A stretch of 64,000 nucleotides of DNA, taken from the NCBI RefSeq assembly GCF_000967545.1, contig NZ_JXXV01000014.1:164482-228481 (forward strand), in the 5' to 3' direction. The translations under genes were made by a program, and so were the position numbers. The first letter of the stretch is position 1. The number at the start of each line of letters is the position of its first letter. This DNA is from Vibrio galatheae (lineage in GTDB: Bacteria > Pseudomonadota > Gammaproteobacteria > Enterobacterales > Vibrionaceae). A model generated the notes under the pieces. That model did no database searches and was not told the DNA's origin. It was given only the letters and a program-made list of their open reading frames with translations. Shown piece by piece: positions 17,289-26,899 of the stretch.

Positions 17289-19535
17289 ATGCTTTCTCAG
17301 CTAAGGGAAATAGTTGAACAAGTATCTAAGGTCGAAGAAGTTCATCAAGCCTTAGATATCTTAGTAAAACAAACATGCAGTGCGATGAGTACTGAGTGTT
17401 GCACTGTCTATCTTGCGAATGAAGAAATGCAGCGCCTTGAGTTAATGGCGACCCAAGGGCTGCGTTTTAAAGGCGACAAAATACATATCCGTTTTAGCGA
17501 AGGCTTGGTTGGTCTCGTTAAACGCAGTGCTGAGCCTCTTAACTTGGCTGAAGCGTCAAAACACCCAAACTTCAAGTATTTCTCTGAGCTAGGTGAAGAA
17601 GTTTACCAGAGCTTTCTCGGTACCCCGATCATTTATCGCAAGCAAGTACTTGGTGTACTTGTTGTCCAACAGAAAACACCACGCCAGTTTGATGAAATGG
17701 AAGAGTCATTTCTGGTCACATTGGCCGCGCAGCTGGCTGTTATTATTGCCCATGCACAAACTCAAGGTCATTGGCGATTAGAGAAAAAACAGCAAGCGAT
17801 TCGAGGTGTCCCAGCTTCGTCTGGTGTTGCAATTGGTGAGTTTTGGTGGGACGACACCCAGCCCGATTTGAGTAATGTTTATCCTGCGTCGACCTTGGAT
17901 ATCGATCGAGAGCAGGAGTGGCTGCTTTTATCTATCGAAGAAGCCTTGAATGACTTTCGCCGCATGCGGAAGAAGCTGGATAGTGAGATCAACAAAGACG
18001 CATTGGCGATTTTTGATCTGTTCACGCACTTGCTTAACGACCCCATGCTGCGCAAGGATCTCAAAGCTCAGATCCAGAAAGGTGATCGTGCGGATTGGGC
18101 GTTACGCCAAGTGGTGGAGTCCTATTCAAATCGCTTTGCTCGTATGTCGGATGTTTACCTGCGTGAAAGAGCGCAAGATATACGTGAATTAGGCCAGCGA
18201 TTACTGTTCTTTTTGCACAATACCGATCAAGAAAAACCAAGTTTTGACAAGCCAGTTATCCTAGTTGTACGCGAGTTAACGGCGACCTTACTCGCCTCTG
18301 TGCCAAAGGAACAGCTCCTAGCGGTCGTTTCTCTCGAAGGCGCTGCCAACTCACATGCCGCGATTTTATCCAGAGCGCTAGGTATTCCTGCGGTGATGGG
18401 GGTAACACTCAATCTCAAAGCGCTCAATGGTAAGCAGGGGATTGTCGATGGGTACAGTGGTAAGATTCTGGTTGAGCCCAGCCGTCAGTTACTACGCGAA
18501 TACCGTGAGCTGGCTAATGAAGAGCGTGAACTGGCCAATATGGTCAACCAACGCATCGAAGAGCCAGCTTTCACCAAAGATGGTCAACGTATTGAGGTGA
18601 TGCTTAACGCCGGTCTTAGTGCTGATACCAATATTGCGGTTAACCAAGGGGTTGATGGCGTAGGACTATATCGAACAGAAATTTCTTTTTTGTTGCAACA
18701 CAGATTCCCCTCGGAAGAAGAGCAAACGCAGCAGTATCAAGCGGTACTGGGTAGCTACCCAAATAAACGAGTGGTCATGCGCACATTGGACGTTGGCGGG
18801 GACAAAGCGTTGCCGTATTTGCCAATCGAAGAGGACAACCCCTTTCTAGGCTGGCGAGGCATTCGTTTTACGTTAGATCATCCCGATATTTTTCTAATGC
18901 AAATTCGTGCCATGATGCGCGCAAGCTCGACACACAAGAATCTGAGCATATTGCTGCCTATGGTTTCTGGGGCACAAGAGTTAGATGATGCGATTGAGCT
19001 GATTAAACGCGCGTATACGGAAGTCTCCTCTGTCGATGAGCAAATCGTGATGCCAGAGGTTGGAGTCATGATCGAAGTGCCATCGATGATCTATCTTCTT
19101 CCCCTGATAGCAAGCAAAGTGGATTTTGTTTCGATTGGTACTAACGACTTAACTCAGTACATGCTTGCTGTTGATCGCAACAACGCACGTGTTGCAGATG
19201 TTTATGAATCAATGCATCCTGCCGTCATTATGGCTCTCAATCATATTTATCGTACGTGCGAACAATTAAATCTGCCCGTGTGTATTTGTGGTGAATTGGC
19301 GGGGGATCCGATTGGTGCATTGTTAATGGTTGGGCTTGGTTACCGTAGTTTAAGTATGAACACTTCAAACGTGGCCAAAGTGAAGTACTTACTTCGTCAC
19401 ACTGAAACCGCCGAATTAACAGCACTTGCTGACAAAGCTTTGATGCAACCTTATGGGCGTGACATTTATACTATGATGCAGTCATTTTTCGAAGACAAAG
19501 GCTTCGCCGGCTTCATTCGAGCCGGTAATAAATAA
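17289..19535 (+). CDS. ptsP: Nitrogen-PTS enzyme I (PtsP)
   Basis: A 748-residue phosphoenolpyruvate-protein phosphotransferase. An N-terminal GAF domain (about residues 1-160), absent from sugar-PTS enzyme I, identifies it as EI-Ntr. The phosphohistidine domain contains GAANSHAAILSRALGIPAVM (active His) and the PEP-binding barrel contains GLYRTEISFL and GEL near its end. It passes phosphate to NPr and EIIA-Ntr. It is translationally coupled to rppH (two-base gap), and the next gene starts within ten bases of its stop. Confidence 0.96.
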   Translation: MLSQLREIVEQVSKVEEVHQALDILVKQTCSAMSTECCTVYLANEEMQRLELMATQGLRFKGDKIHIRFSEGLVGLVKRSAEPLNLAEASKHPNFKYFSELGEEVYQSFLGTPIIYRKQVLGVLVVQQKTPRQFDEMEESFLVTLAAQLAVIIAHAQTQGHWRLEKKQQAIRGVPASSGVAIGEFWWDDTQPDLSNVYPASTLDIDREQEWLLLSIEEALNDFRRMRKKLDSEINKDALAIFDLFTHLLNDPMLRKDLKAQIQKGDRADWALRQVVESYSNRFARMSDVYLRERAQDIRELGQRLLFFLHNTDQEKPSFDKPVILVVRELTATLLASVPKEQLLAVVSLEGAANSHAAILSRALGIPAVMGVTLNLKALNGKQGIVDGYSGKILVEPSRQLLREYRELANEERELANMVNQRIEEPAFTKDGQRIEVMLNAGLSADTNIAVNQGVDGVGLYRTEISFLLQHRFPSEEEQTQQYQAVLGSYPNKRVVMRTLDVGGDKALPYLPIEEDNPFLGWRGIRFTLDHPDIFLMQIRAMMRASSTHKNLSILLPMVSGAQELDDAIELIKRAYTEVSSVDEQIVMPEVGVMIEVPSMIYLLPLIASKVDFVSIGTNDLTQYMLAVDRNNARVADVYESMHPAVIMALNHIYRTCEQLNLPVCICGELAGDPIGALLMVGLGYRSLSMNTSNVAKVKYLLRHTETAELTALADKALMQPYGRDIYTMMQSFFEDKGFAGFIRAGNK

Positions 19536-19543
19536 GGTTGAAT

Positions 19544-20335
19544 GTGTTAATAGAATTACTTCTCAGCTGCATGCTGCTCGGTGCTTTCGTTGGTGTGATG
19601 GCTGGGTTATTGGGTATTGGTGGTGGTTTGATTGTCGTTCCGGCGCTGCTGTTTCTACTGCCTATGACTGGTATCGATGCGACTATCAGCATGCAAATTG
19701 CACTCGCGACTTCTCTGGCGAGCATTATTGTTACGTCGGGATCATCTGCGCTGAATCATTTCAAACTGGGTAATGTCGACATGTTTGTCGTCAAATGGCT
19801 GATGCCAGGCGTCGTCGTGGGAGGCTTCTTAGGTGCTAATGTGGCCGAGTGGATTCCTGCTCAATATTTACCGAAAGTCTTTGGTATCATTGTCCTTGTG
19901 CTGGCAATTCAGATGCTATTTTCTATTCGCGGTAAAGCGCAAAAACCGATGCCAGGCAGTGCTGCGACTATGGCTTATGGTACAGGAATCGGGATCGTAT
20001 CAAGCTTAGCTGGTATTGGAGGTGGATCGTTGTCTGTCCCTTTTCTCAATCGTCATGGCATCGAAATGCGTAAAGCCGTGGGCTCTTCATCGGTGTGTGG
20101 CAGTATGATAGCGCTTTCCGGGATGGCTGGGTTTGTGTTGCATGGCTATCAGGTTGAGGCGTTGCCTGCATATAGTATTGGCTATGTTTACTTACCCGCT
20201 TTGTTTGCGATTGCATCGACATCTATGTTAACCACCCGCTTTGGCGCTAAGCTGGCAACTTCGCTTCCCACGCCGACACTGAAAAAAATTTTTGCGGTTT
20301 TTTTAATGTTTGTCGCTGGAACTATGTTGCTATAG
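19544..20335 (+). CDS. TSUP (TauE/SafE) family membrane transporter
   Basis: A protein of about 263 residues with some eight hydrophobic spans. Two internal repeats carry the family signature: GLLGIGGGLIVVP near residue 23 and SLAGIGGGSLSVPF near residue 152. Family members export or import sulfur compounds or organic anions; the substrate here is not predictable. GTG 19544 is chosen because AAGG overlapping the ptsP stop sits six bases upstream; TTG 19538 in the same frame is less likely. It may share the rppH-ptsP transcript. Confidence 0.88.
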   Translation: MLIELLLSCMLLGAFVGVMAGLLGIGGGLIVVPALLFLLPMTGIDATISMQIALATSLASIIVTSGSSALNHFKLGNVDMFVVKWLMPGVVVGGFLGANVAEWIPAQYLPKVFGIIVLVLAIQMLFSIRGKAQKPMPGSAATMAYGTGIGIVSSLAGIGGGSLSVPFLNRHGIEMRKAVGSSSVCGSMIALSGMAGFVLHGYQVEALPAYSIGYVYLPALFAIASTSMLTTRFGAKLATSLPTPTLKKIFAVFLMFVAGTMLL

Positions 20336-20392
20336 TGCACTCTCATCTATACAAATTCATCATTCTCACAATTTCAAAAGAGTAATCCTCGT

Positions 20393-21208
20393 ATGTCTCA
20401 AGGATATTTAACGTTTCCAAATATTGATCCAGTTCTTATTTCCATCGGACCACTGTCTATTCGCTGGTATGGATTAATGTATCTTGTCGGATTTGCTTTC
20501 GCGATGTGGCTGGCTAATCGACGTGCTGATAAAGCAGGCAGTGGCTGGACGCGTGAACAGGTGTCAGATCTTCTTTTCGCAGGCTTTCTCGGCGTGGTGA
20601 TCGGTGGGCGAGTGGGTTATGTGATTTTCTACAACTTTGACCTGTTTATTCAAGATCCTTTGTATCTATTTAAAGTCTGGACTGGCGGTATGTCCTTCCA
20701 TGGTGGTTTACTGGGTGTCATTACAGCGATGTTCTGGTACGCAAAAAAGAACGGACGAACCTTTTTCGGTGTCGCCGACTTTATTGCGCCGTTAGTACCG
20801 TTTGGCCTAGGAATGGGACGGCTCGGCAACTTTATGAATAGTGAACTTTGGGGACGTGTCACCGATGTTCCTTGGGCATTTGTCTTCCCTAACGGTGGCC
20901 CTTTGCCTCGCCACCCTTCTCAGTTGTATGAGATGTTACTCGAAGGGATTGTTCTATTCTTTATTTTGAACTGGTTTATCAAAAAGCCGCGTCCTCTGGG
21001 GGCTGTGTCAGGGCTATTTTTGGCCGGGTATGGTACATTCCGTTTCCTCGTAGAATATGTACGCGAGCCAGATGCACACTTAGGTTTATTTGGTGGCTTT
21101 ATCTCGATGGGACAAATCCTATCATTGCCTATGGTGCTTATCGGTATTCTTATGATGGTTTGGGCCTATAAGCGCGGTCTTTATAAAGACGAACTACCAC
21201 AACAATAG
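20393..21208 (+). CDS. lgt: Prolipoprotein diacylglyceryl transferase
   Basis: A 271-residue inner-membrane enzyme that transfers diacylglycerol from phosphatidylglycerol to the lipobox cysteine, the first step of lipoprotein maturation. Seen are the early [12 protein letters not shown] segment, [11 protein letters not shown] and the Lgt signature region [14 protein letters not shown] (about residues 142-155), within seven or so membrane spans. lgt-thyA is a common operon in gammaproteobacteria, and here thyA starts 15 bases after the lgt stop. Confidence 0.97.
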   Translation: MSQGYLTFPNIDPVLISIGPLSIRWYGLMYLVGFAFAMWLANRRADKAGSGWTREQVSDLLFAGFLGVVIGGRVGYVIFYNFDLFIQDPLYLFKVWTGGMSFHGGLLGVITAMFWYAKKNGRTFFGVADFIAPLVPFGLGMGRLGNFMNSELWGRVTDVPWAFVFPNGGPLPRHPSQLYEMLLEGIVLFFILNWFIKKPRPLGAVSGLFLAGYGTFRFLVEYVREPDAHLGLFGGFISMGQILSLPMVLIGILMMVWAYKRGLYKDELPQQ

Positions 21209-21223
21209 AAGTAAGGAACTGGT

Positions 21224-22075
21224 GTGAAACAGTATTTGGATCTCTGTCAGCGTATCGTTGACCAAGGTGAATGGATTGCCAATGAGCGAACAGGTAAGCG
21301 TTGCTTAACTGTGATCAATGCCGATCTCACTTACGATGTGGCAAATAATCAATTTCCTTTGGTGACAACGCGTAAAAGTTTTTGGAAAGCGGCGGTCGCT
21401 GAGTTACTTGGTTATATTCGTGGCTACGATAACGCCGAAGATTTCCGCAAACTCGGTACCAAGACTTGGGATGCCAATGCCAACCAAAATGACGCTTGGC
21501 TGAACAACCCTTATCGTAAAGGTGAGGACGACATGGGCCGTGTCTATGGTGTACAGGGACGCGCATGGGCAAAACCTGATGGTGGTCATATCGATCAACT
21601 ACGTAAGATAGTTGATGATTTAACGCGTGGTGTCGATGACCGTGGTGAGATTTTAAACTTCTACAATCCTGGTGAATTCCACATGGGATGTTTACGTCCT
21701 TGCATGTACAGCCATCATTTTTCGCTATTGGGAGATACCTTATATCTCAACAGTACTCAGCGTTCTTGCGATGTTCCCCTAGGGCTCAACTTCAATATGG
21801 TGCAGGTGTATGTTTTTCTCGCGATCATAGCGCAGATTACTGGTAAAAAGGCAGGTCAGGCCTATCACAAAATCGTCAATGCACACATCTATGAAGATCA
21901 GCTTGAGTTAATGCGTGATGTGCAACTTAAACGTGAGCCACTCAAAGCACCTACGTTTCATATTAACCCTGAAATTAAATCGTTAGAAGATTTAGAAACT
22001 TGGGTTACTTTAGATGATTTTTGGGTTGAGGGTTATGAGTTTCATGAACCCATTCAATATCCATTCTCCGTTTGA
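21224..22075 (+). CDS. thyA: Thymidylate synthase ThyA
   Basis: A 283-residue folate-dependent enzyme converting dUMP to dTMP. The catalytic cysteine lies in LRPCMYSHH, and [13 protein letters not shown] matches the dUMP-binding segment (R-S-x-D-x-P-L-G-x-x-F-N). The protein is about 20 residues longer than the E. coli enzyme and has PCM where E. coli has PCH after the active cysteine, which I believe is usual for the Vibrio-type ThyA. The start is GTG with AAGGAA upstream. It is in an operon with lgt and ends in a terminator. Confidence 0.95.
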   Translation: MKQYLDLCQRIVDQGEWIANERTGKRCLTVINADLTYDVANNQFPLVTTRKSFWKAAVAELLGYIRGYDNAEDFRKLGTKTWDANANQNDAWLNNPYRKGEDDMGRVYGVQGRAWAKPDGGHIDQLRKIVDDLTRGVDDRGEILNFYNPGEFHMGCLRPCMYSHHFSLLGDTLYLNSTQRSCDVPLGLNFNMVQVYVFLAIIAQITGKKAGQAYHKIVNAHIYEDQLELMRDVQLKREPLKAPTFHINPEIKSLEDLETWVTLDDFWVEGYEFHEPIQYPFSV

Positions 22076-22079
22076 TAAC

Positions 22080-22104
22080 AAGGCTCTTTAGGAGCCTTTT
22101 TTAT
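22080..22104 (+). terminator. Terminator of lgt-thyA
   Basis: A seven-base-pair stem (22080-22086 with 22092-22098) and a TTTTTT-type tract, only four bases after the thyA stop. Confidence 0.9.
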
Positions 22105-22112
22105 TGCTGTCA

Positions 22113-23255
22113 CTACTTAAGCGCACTGACAATATAGCGATGAATGGGGTTGGTTTGCATTGGGTTCGACAATGCAGGGCTGATAAAGCGCGGTGCTTGA
22201 AATATCCCTTTTTTGACTAGCGAGCGAATCACATCAAGATATTTCAATTCAGTTTTCCCACACAGGAGTAGAAGAAAGTCATCGCCGAGTTGATCATAGG
22301 CATTGAGGACTTCTCTAAATCCACGTAAGTAGAGATAATCTTTAGTAAAACCACCACCACGATACACGCGCGATGTGATAGTAAATGCGAGAGTATCCGA
22401 TGCTTTGTACTGCTCTTTGAGTAGCATAAAGGTATGACGAAAATCGCGCTCTTTAATCATCGACTCTACAGCCAGTACGCGCAAAGCCAAAGTACGCAGA
22501 CGCTTAATGCTAAAGTGGCCGGAAAGATACTCACATAATATTGCCAAACCTTCTTGGGTATTCGTATTGGCAGGGCAACCTAGGCTGAGTAGGTTGAGAG
22601 GCTGTTGATTGCCATTGAGAGTGGTGAGCAGATGAACGCCCAACTCATGGTGTGCCAGGGCATGAAGCTCGTCGGTACTGATGCATGCCGCTTGGCTGAT
22701 TTTGACCCGAGAACCCGATACCAAAGCATTCGCTAACATACCATCAACCACTTGAATGTCACTGGTGTAACCATGCTGCGCAGAGAAGCGTTGCATATAG
22801 CTCGCGATGGCTTGGCTATCATGCTCTGGGTGAGACTCGTCTTCTGTGGGTAGGTGCAAGATAAAGTGAGCATTGGCAATATCTTTGACGCTGGGTTCAC
22901 CATAATAGCGCAAAGAGTTGTACATAAACTCCTGGGTACCAATTGTGCTTAATTGATCGAGCTTATCTGAGTATGACTGAATGACATCGGAATACAGCTT
23001 TTGTAGATCACTGTCCTCGATTATTTCTAGTGGCAGCTGATAGAGTTGACGTTTTGCTTGGTGGGTATCGAATGACGTTTTTGCGTATTCAAATTTAGGT
23101 TCTTGTGAATACTTATTGGCGAAAAAAGTATCGCGCTCTTGAATGTAATTAAGCGGGTTCACGCTGTTGAGAATATCAATGTCTTTGACCAATTGAGTCA
23201 AGTTGTCATCAAGTGAGGCAAGACGTTGAGAGGTAGGTTCGATGTTTAGCGTCAT
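22113..23255 (-). CDS. QEGLA-motif metallopeptidase-like protein (DUF1704/TIGR02421)
   Basis: A protein of about 380 residues. It carries HHELGVH (an HExxxH metal-binding pattern) and, about 30 residues on, TQEGLA, whose glutamate is the third metal ligand in this family. The family is named for a presumed link to flavohaemoglobin expression, and eukaryotic members (the MATCAP tubulin carboxypeptidases) are zinc peptidases; the bacterial substrate is unknown. ATG 23255 (MTLNIEP) is preferred to an upstream TTG at 23270. It is a single gene converging on thyA. Confidence 0.82.
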   Translation of the reverse strand: MTLNIEPTSQRLASLDDNLTQLVKDIDILNSVNPLNYIQERDTFFANKYSQEPKFEYAKTSFDTHQAKRQLYQLPLEIIEDSDLQKLYSDVIQSYSDKLDQLSTIGTQEFMYNSLRYYGEPSVKDIANAHFILHLPTEDESHPEHDSQAIASYMQRFSAQHGYTSDIQVVDGMLANALVSGSRVKISQAACISTDELHALAHHELGVHLLTTLNGNQQPLNLLSLGCPANTNTQEGLAILCEYLSGHFSIKRLRTLALRVLAVESMIKERDFRHTFMLLKEQYKASDTLAFTITSRVYRGGGFTKDYLYLRGFREVLNAYDQLGDDFLLLLCGKTELKYLDVIRSLVKKGIFQAPRFISPALSNPMQTNPIHRYIVSALK

Positions 23256-23325
23256 GGCAGTCAATTCCAAATGAACATAGCTTAAATTAGCATCGGCTGT
23301 GAAATCTGACTATCAAATTTTATAT

Positions 23326-23356
23326 TTAAAAAAGGCTCCACCTAAGTGAAGCCTTG
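23326..23356 (-). terminator. Terminator of nptA
   Basis: Stem 23332-23337 with 23350-23355, extended inward by three pairs after one mismatch; on the minus strand a run of six T follows. Confidence 0.8.
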
Positions 23357-23379
23357 AATGACGAGTGCCAGTGATATGA

Positions 23380-24525
23380 TTAAGCTGTCAGTGCGAGAAC
23401 CGCGCCCGGCAAAATCATAAATACCGTGAGTAGGTAAGCTGCCACAACCGTTTTGTTCTTTACTGCCATATCAGAGATATAGTCTGCGCCTTTAACTGGA
23501 ATCTCACGCAGGAAAGGTACGCCGTAAATGAGCAGTGTCGCCAAAATGTTGAACACTAGGTGTACAAGGGCAATTTGCAAAGCAAAGACGGCAAACTCAC
23601 CAGAGACTGCAGTTGCGGCAAGAAGTGCTGTAATACAAGTACCTATGTTAGCACCTAGGGTAAATGGGTAAACATCACGGACTTTCAACACACCAGAACC
23701 AACCAGTGGAACCATTAGGCTTGTTGTTGTTGATGACGATTGAACAAGTACAGTAACGATAGAGCCAGACATAATGCCATGGATAGGGCCACGACCAATC
23801 GCGTTCTTTAGAATTTCACGTGCACGACCCACCATTAGGCTCTTCATCAGTTTACCCATCACAGTGATGGCGACGAAGATCGTTGCGATACCTAACACGA
23901 TCAGTAAGATGCCGCCGACTTGGTCACCAAATGTTGCAAGAGGTTCTTTAACCGCGCTAACAACTGGTTTCGTGATTGGTTTAATAAAGTTCAGGCCTTT
24001 AATGCTCATATCGCCAGTCGCTAAGAAAGGGGATACTAACCAATGAGAAATTTTGTCTAGAAGACCGAACATCATTTCTAGCGGTAGGAAGATAGCGACA
24101 GCAAGTAGATTAAAGAAGTCGTGAATCGTTGCACTAGCAAAAGCACGTTTGAATTCTTCTTTACAACGTACATGGCCGAGTGACACGAGAGTGTTGGTTA
24201 CTGTCGTACCAATATTCGCACCCATTACCATAGGGATAGCGGTTTCTACCGGCAGTCCACCGGCCACAAGGCCCACGATAATAGAAGTCACTGTGCTTGA
24301 AGATTGGATAAGCGCTGTTGCCACTAAACCTATCATCAAACCAGCAACAGGGTGAGAGGCAAACTCAAATAAGACTTTGGCTTGATCGCCTGTTGCCCAT
24401 TTGAAACCACTGCCTACCATAGATACTGCTAAAAGTAGCAAGTACAACATGAATGCCAAGTTAGCCCAGCGCAACCAGCGAGTCGTGCTCGAAATTGGCG
24501 CTGCTGTAGTAGTAGCTTGGTTCAT
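23380..24525 (-). CDS. nptA: Sodium-dependent phosphate transporter NptA
   Basis: A 381-residue Na/Pi cotransporter of the type II (SLC34-like) family, driving phosphate uptake with sodium. The duplicated QSSST signature is present twice (IQSSSTVTSI near residue 68 and VQSSSTTTSL near residue 263), each followed by a GANIGT repeat. V. cholerae NptA is the characterised relative and also lies beside nhaR. GGAG precedes ATG 24525. It is divergent from nhaR across a 406-base spacer. Confidence 0.93.
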   Translation of the reverse strand: MNQATTTAAPISSTTRWLRWANLAFMLYLLLLAVSMVGSGFKWATGDQAKVLFEFASHPVAGLMIGLVATALIQSSSTVTSIIVGLVAGGLPVETAIPMVMGANIGTTVTNTLVSLGHVRCKEEFKRAFASATIHDFFNLLAVAIFLPLEMMFGLLDKISHWLVSPFLATGDMSIKGLNFIKPITKPVVSAVKEPLATFGDQVGGILLIVLGIATIFVAITVMGKLMKSLMVGRAREILKNAIGRGPIHGIMSGSIVTVLVQSSSTTTSLMVPLVGSGVLKVRDVYPFTLGANIGTCITALLAATAVSGEFAVFALQIALVHLVFNILATLLIYGVPFLREIPVKGADYISDMAVKNKTVVAAYLLTVFMILPGAVLALTA

Positions 24526-24931
24526 AATTTTTTCTCCGTGGACCGTTTATACTTCGTTTTGGTCTGTTGTTGAAACTGAGGGCGATGTTAGAGATGAAAT
24601 ATTTCATTAATATTACAGTTATGTGTAACGGTTTTTTTTTTGTCGTTTGAAGTGTATTAACGCTGTCGTTGTAAATTTACAGTTTGATTAATTATTTGAT
24701 TTTAAATGCTTATTTGTTTTTTTTGTTCTGTTTTAATCGACGTGATTTATATCGGAAAAATCGCAAAAAAATTCTCTCTAACCGTAAAGAAACACCTAGT
24801 TACTGTCATATTGAAAAGTATTGTTTCGGAAAAAACGATGGCTACTAACTATTTTGTAAGTTTTATCGAGTTATTGTTGTCACGCGCTGCATTTGCTATA
24901 ACCTACAGATGCAAAACACGAGTACTTCTCT
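24526..24931. promoter_or_regulatory. Divergent nptA / nhaR control region
   Basis: This AT-rich spacer must carry the promoters of both genes. A 12-base palindrome TGTAAATTTACA lies near 24670. One CTGTCAT, a PhoB half-site sequence, occurs near 24800 but lacks a convincing second half. A short open frame (24706-24951) overlapping the nhaR start looks spurious. No RNA gene is evident. Confidence 0.4.
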
Positions 24932-25822
24932 ATGTCCCACTTAAACTATAACCATCTTTATTACTTTTGGATGGTGTGCAAACAAGGCTCTGTCACTAAA
25001 GCTGCGGATGCTTTATTTCTCACTCCGCAGACTGTTACGGGTCAGATTAAAGCACTTGAAGAGCGCATGGATGGTAAACTTACTAAGCGTAATGGACGCA
25101 GTGTCGAGCCAACAGAGCTGGGGCAATTGGTATTTAAATATGCCGATAGAATGTTCGGTCTTAGTTATGAAATGCTTGATATCGTCAACTATAGCCAGCG
25201 TTCTAATATCTTGTTTGACGTTGGTGTCGCCGATGCGCTTTCAAAAAGACTCGTCAGTAAAATACTTCTAACCACAGTGCCAGAAGATAACAGCATTCAT
25301 TTACGCTGTTTCGAATCTACTCACGAAATGCTATTGGAGCAGCTAGCTCAGCATAAACTCGATATGATCTTATCAGACTGCCCGGTAGATTCGAGCCAAA
25401 GCCCCGGTCTTTACAGCAAGAAACTCGGTGAATCTAATATGAGTTTCTTTTGTTCAAGCAACGTGAATGAAACTAGCTTCCCGGCGATATTAGAGCAGCG
25501 CAAGTTGTTAATCCCAGGGAGTCGCACTGCGATGGGGCGTAAGGTTCTTGAGTGGTTTGATCGACAAGGATTACAGCCGAATATTTTGGGTGAATTTGAT
25601 GATGTGGCATTAATGAAAGCTTTTGCTCGTTATCATCATGATGTGATTTTTCTAGCGCCTTCTATTTATATGACGGAAGTGGAAAGTGATCTGCCACTGC
25701 AACTGATTGGTCATATTGATGAGTTGAAGGAAGAATACTATGTGATCTTTGCTGAGCGAATGATCCAACACCCTGCGGTGAAGAATGTGTGTGATGCGAA
25801 CTTCACAACCTTATTTAATTAG
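24932..25822 (+). CDS. nhaR: LysR-family regulator NhaR
   Basis: A 296-residue LysR-type transcription factor. The N-terminal [20 protein letters not shown] and the helix-turn-helix ([20 protein letters not shown], about residues 20-39) closely resemble NhaR, the sodium-responsive activator of the Na+/H+ antiporter gene nhaA. An effector-binding domain follows. No nhaA is adjacent here; the neighbour is the sodium-coupled phosphate transporter nptA, which fits a sodium-linked theme but does not prove regulation. Confidence 0.93.
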   Translation: MSHLNYNHLYYFWMVCKQGSVTKAADALFLTPQTVTGQIKALEERMDGKLTKRNGRSVEPTELGQLVFKYADRMFGLSYEMLDIVNYSQRSNILFDVGVADALSKRLVSKILLTTVPEDNSIHLRCFESTHEMLLEQLAQHKLDMILSDCPVDSSQSPGLYSKKLGESNMSFFCSSNVNETSFPAILEQRKLLIPGSRTAMGRKVLEWFDRQGLQPNILGEFDDVALMKAFARYHHDVIFLAPSIYMTEVESDLPLQLIGHIDELKEEYYVIFAERMIQHPAVKNVCDANFTTLFN

Positions 25823-25828
25823 ACGTTG

Positions 25829-25848
25829 ATCTATTTGAACAAATAGAT
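25829..25848. promoter_or_regulatory. Perfect palindrome between nhaR and hlyU
   Basis: Nine-base arms (25829-25837 and 25840-25848) around AA, starting seven bases after the nhaR stop. There is no T tract, so it is either a weak terminator hairpin or an operator. The TATTTGAACAAATA core resembles operators of ArsR/SmtB-family repressors, the family of the downstream HlyU, but it lies about 150 bases before hlyU. Confidence 0.45.
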
Positions 25849-25996
25849 TAGTTGTTACAATTCGATTAATATTTGCAATCATTCACTGAAAATAACTCAA
25901 TAGACAGTGAACTCAATGACAGGTCAACGGCGTTACTTACTTATGATGTAAGGCTGATGTTTGTAGAAGTATTGTTGTAGGAAGAGGTAGTGGCCA

Positions 25997-26290
25997 ATGA
26001 ACTTACAAGAGATGGAAAAAAATTCTTCTCAGGCTGTCGTACTACTAAAGGCGATGGCCAATGAGCGCCGCCTTCAGATCTTGTGCATTTTACACAATCA
26101 GGAACTCTCCGTTGGGGAGTTGTGTACTAAGTTAGAATTAAGTCAGTCGGCGTTGTCTCAACACTTGGCTTGGTTAAGAAGAGATGGGCTGGTCAATACG
26201 CGCAAAGAAGCGCAGACGGTGTATTACACTTTGAGCAGCGAAGAAGTCAAAGCGATGATCCAACTGTTACATGACTTTTATTGTGCTTAA
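25997..26290 (+). CDS. hlyU: HlyU, ArsR-family virulence regulator
   Basis: A 97-residue winged-helix protein of the ArsR/SmtB family. The recognition helix region is ELSQSALSQHLAWLRRDG (about residues 49-66). Cys30 and Cys96 correspond, allowing for a shorter N-terminus, to the two cysteines that act as a redox switch in V. cholerae HlyU (C38 and C104 as I recall). No metal-binding CxC motif of the ArsR sensors is present. HlyU derepresses haemolysin and RTX toxin genes in pathogenic vibrios; the targets in this strain lie outside the window. The ribosome-binding site AGGAAGAGG is strong. Confidence 0.92.
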   Translation: MNLQEMEKNSSQAVVLLKAMANERRLQILCILHNQELSVGELCTKLELSQSALSQHLAWLRRDGLVNTRKEAQTVYYTLSSEEVKAMIQLLHDFYCA

Positions 26291-26337
26291 TTAGGGCTCG
26301 ATTATCGAGGTAAGTGATTCTGCCTCGAAAAGCAGAT

Positions 26338-26368
26338 ATAAAAAAACCGGCAGATGCCGGTTTTTTCT
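26338..26368. terminator. Bidirectional terminator between hlyU and rpsT
   Basis: An 11-base-pair stem flanked by A6 on the left and T6 on the right (26341-26351 with 26356-26366), able to stop transcription from both sides. Confidence 0.93.
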
Positions 26369-26391
26369 TTCACTGAAGAATCAGAGTTCTA

Positions 26392-26652
26392 TTAAAGAGC
26401 TTTGATTGCAGCAGAGAAGCGAGACTTATGACGTGCAGCTTTATTCTTATGAATAAGGCCTTTAGTCGCCATGCGGTCTAGGATTGGTGTAACTGCAGCA
26501 AATGCTTCAGTTGCAGCAGCTTTGTCGCCTGCTTCGATAGCAGCAACAGTTTTCTTCATGTAAGTGCGCATCATAGAACGACGGCTAGCATTGTGCTGAC
26601 GACGTTTCTCAGCTTGGATAGCGCGCTTCTTAGCAGATTTACTATTTGCCAA
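26392..26652 (-). CDS. rpsT: 30S ribosomal protein S20
   Basis: An 86-residue basic protein with the S20 N-terminus ANSKSAKKR and the conserved [15 protein letters not shown]. Translation must start at TTG 26650-26652, because family members begin M-A-N-S; an ATG further upstream (26667) would add five unlikely residues. GGGAG lies eight bases before the TTG. E. coli rpsT also starts with UUG, and the weak start is part of autogenous control by S20, so the same may apply here. It is divergent from murJ. Confidence 0.97.
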   Translation of the reverse strand: MANSKSAKKRAIQAEKRRQHNASRRSMMRTYMKKTVAAIEAGDKAAATEAFAAVTPILDRMATKGLIHKNKAARHKSRFSAAIKAL

Positions 26653-26899
26653 GGGTCTAACTCCCAAAAACTTAGTTCGGTGACAATTTAAGGGCAGGGA
26701 ATATCCCTCATTTGCGCCTTAATGTCAAATGATTTGTGCAAAAACCCATCGAGCCAAACAAATTTTGGATTGAAAGGTCTTCACGGTTAAGATGGCGGGG
26801 ATTCTAACAGTATTTTTTTTTCAATGCTAATACTAATCTGCGCTGCAAATGACATTCCTAGTGTAAAGTAGAGCAAAATTTTTGATTCCCGAGGTAAAT

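Noticed and set aside
24790..24815. PhoB box upstream of nptA
   Set aside because: Only one CTGTCAT half is present; the second half does not match, so it is noted but not called.
24706..24951. 81-residue ORF in the nptA-nhaR spacer
   Set aside because: It overlaps the nhaR start out of frame, has no good ribosome-binding site, and its composition reflects AT-rich spacer.
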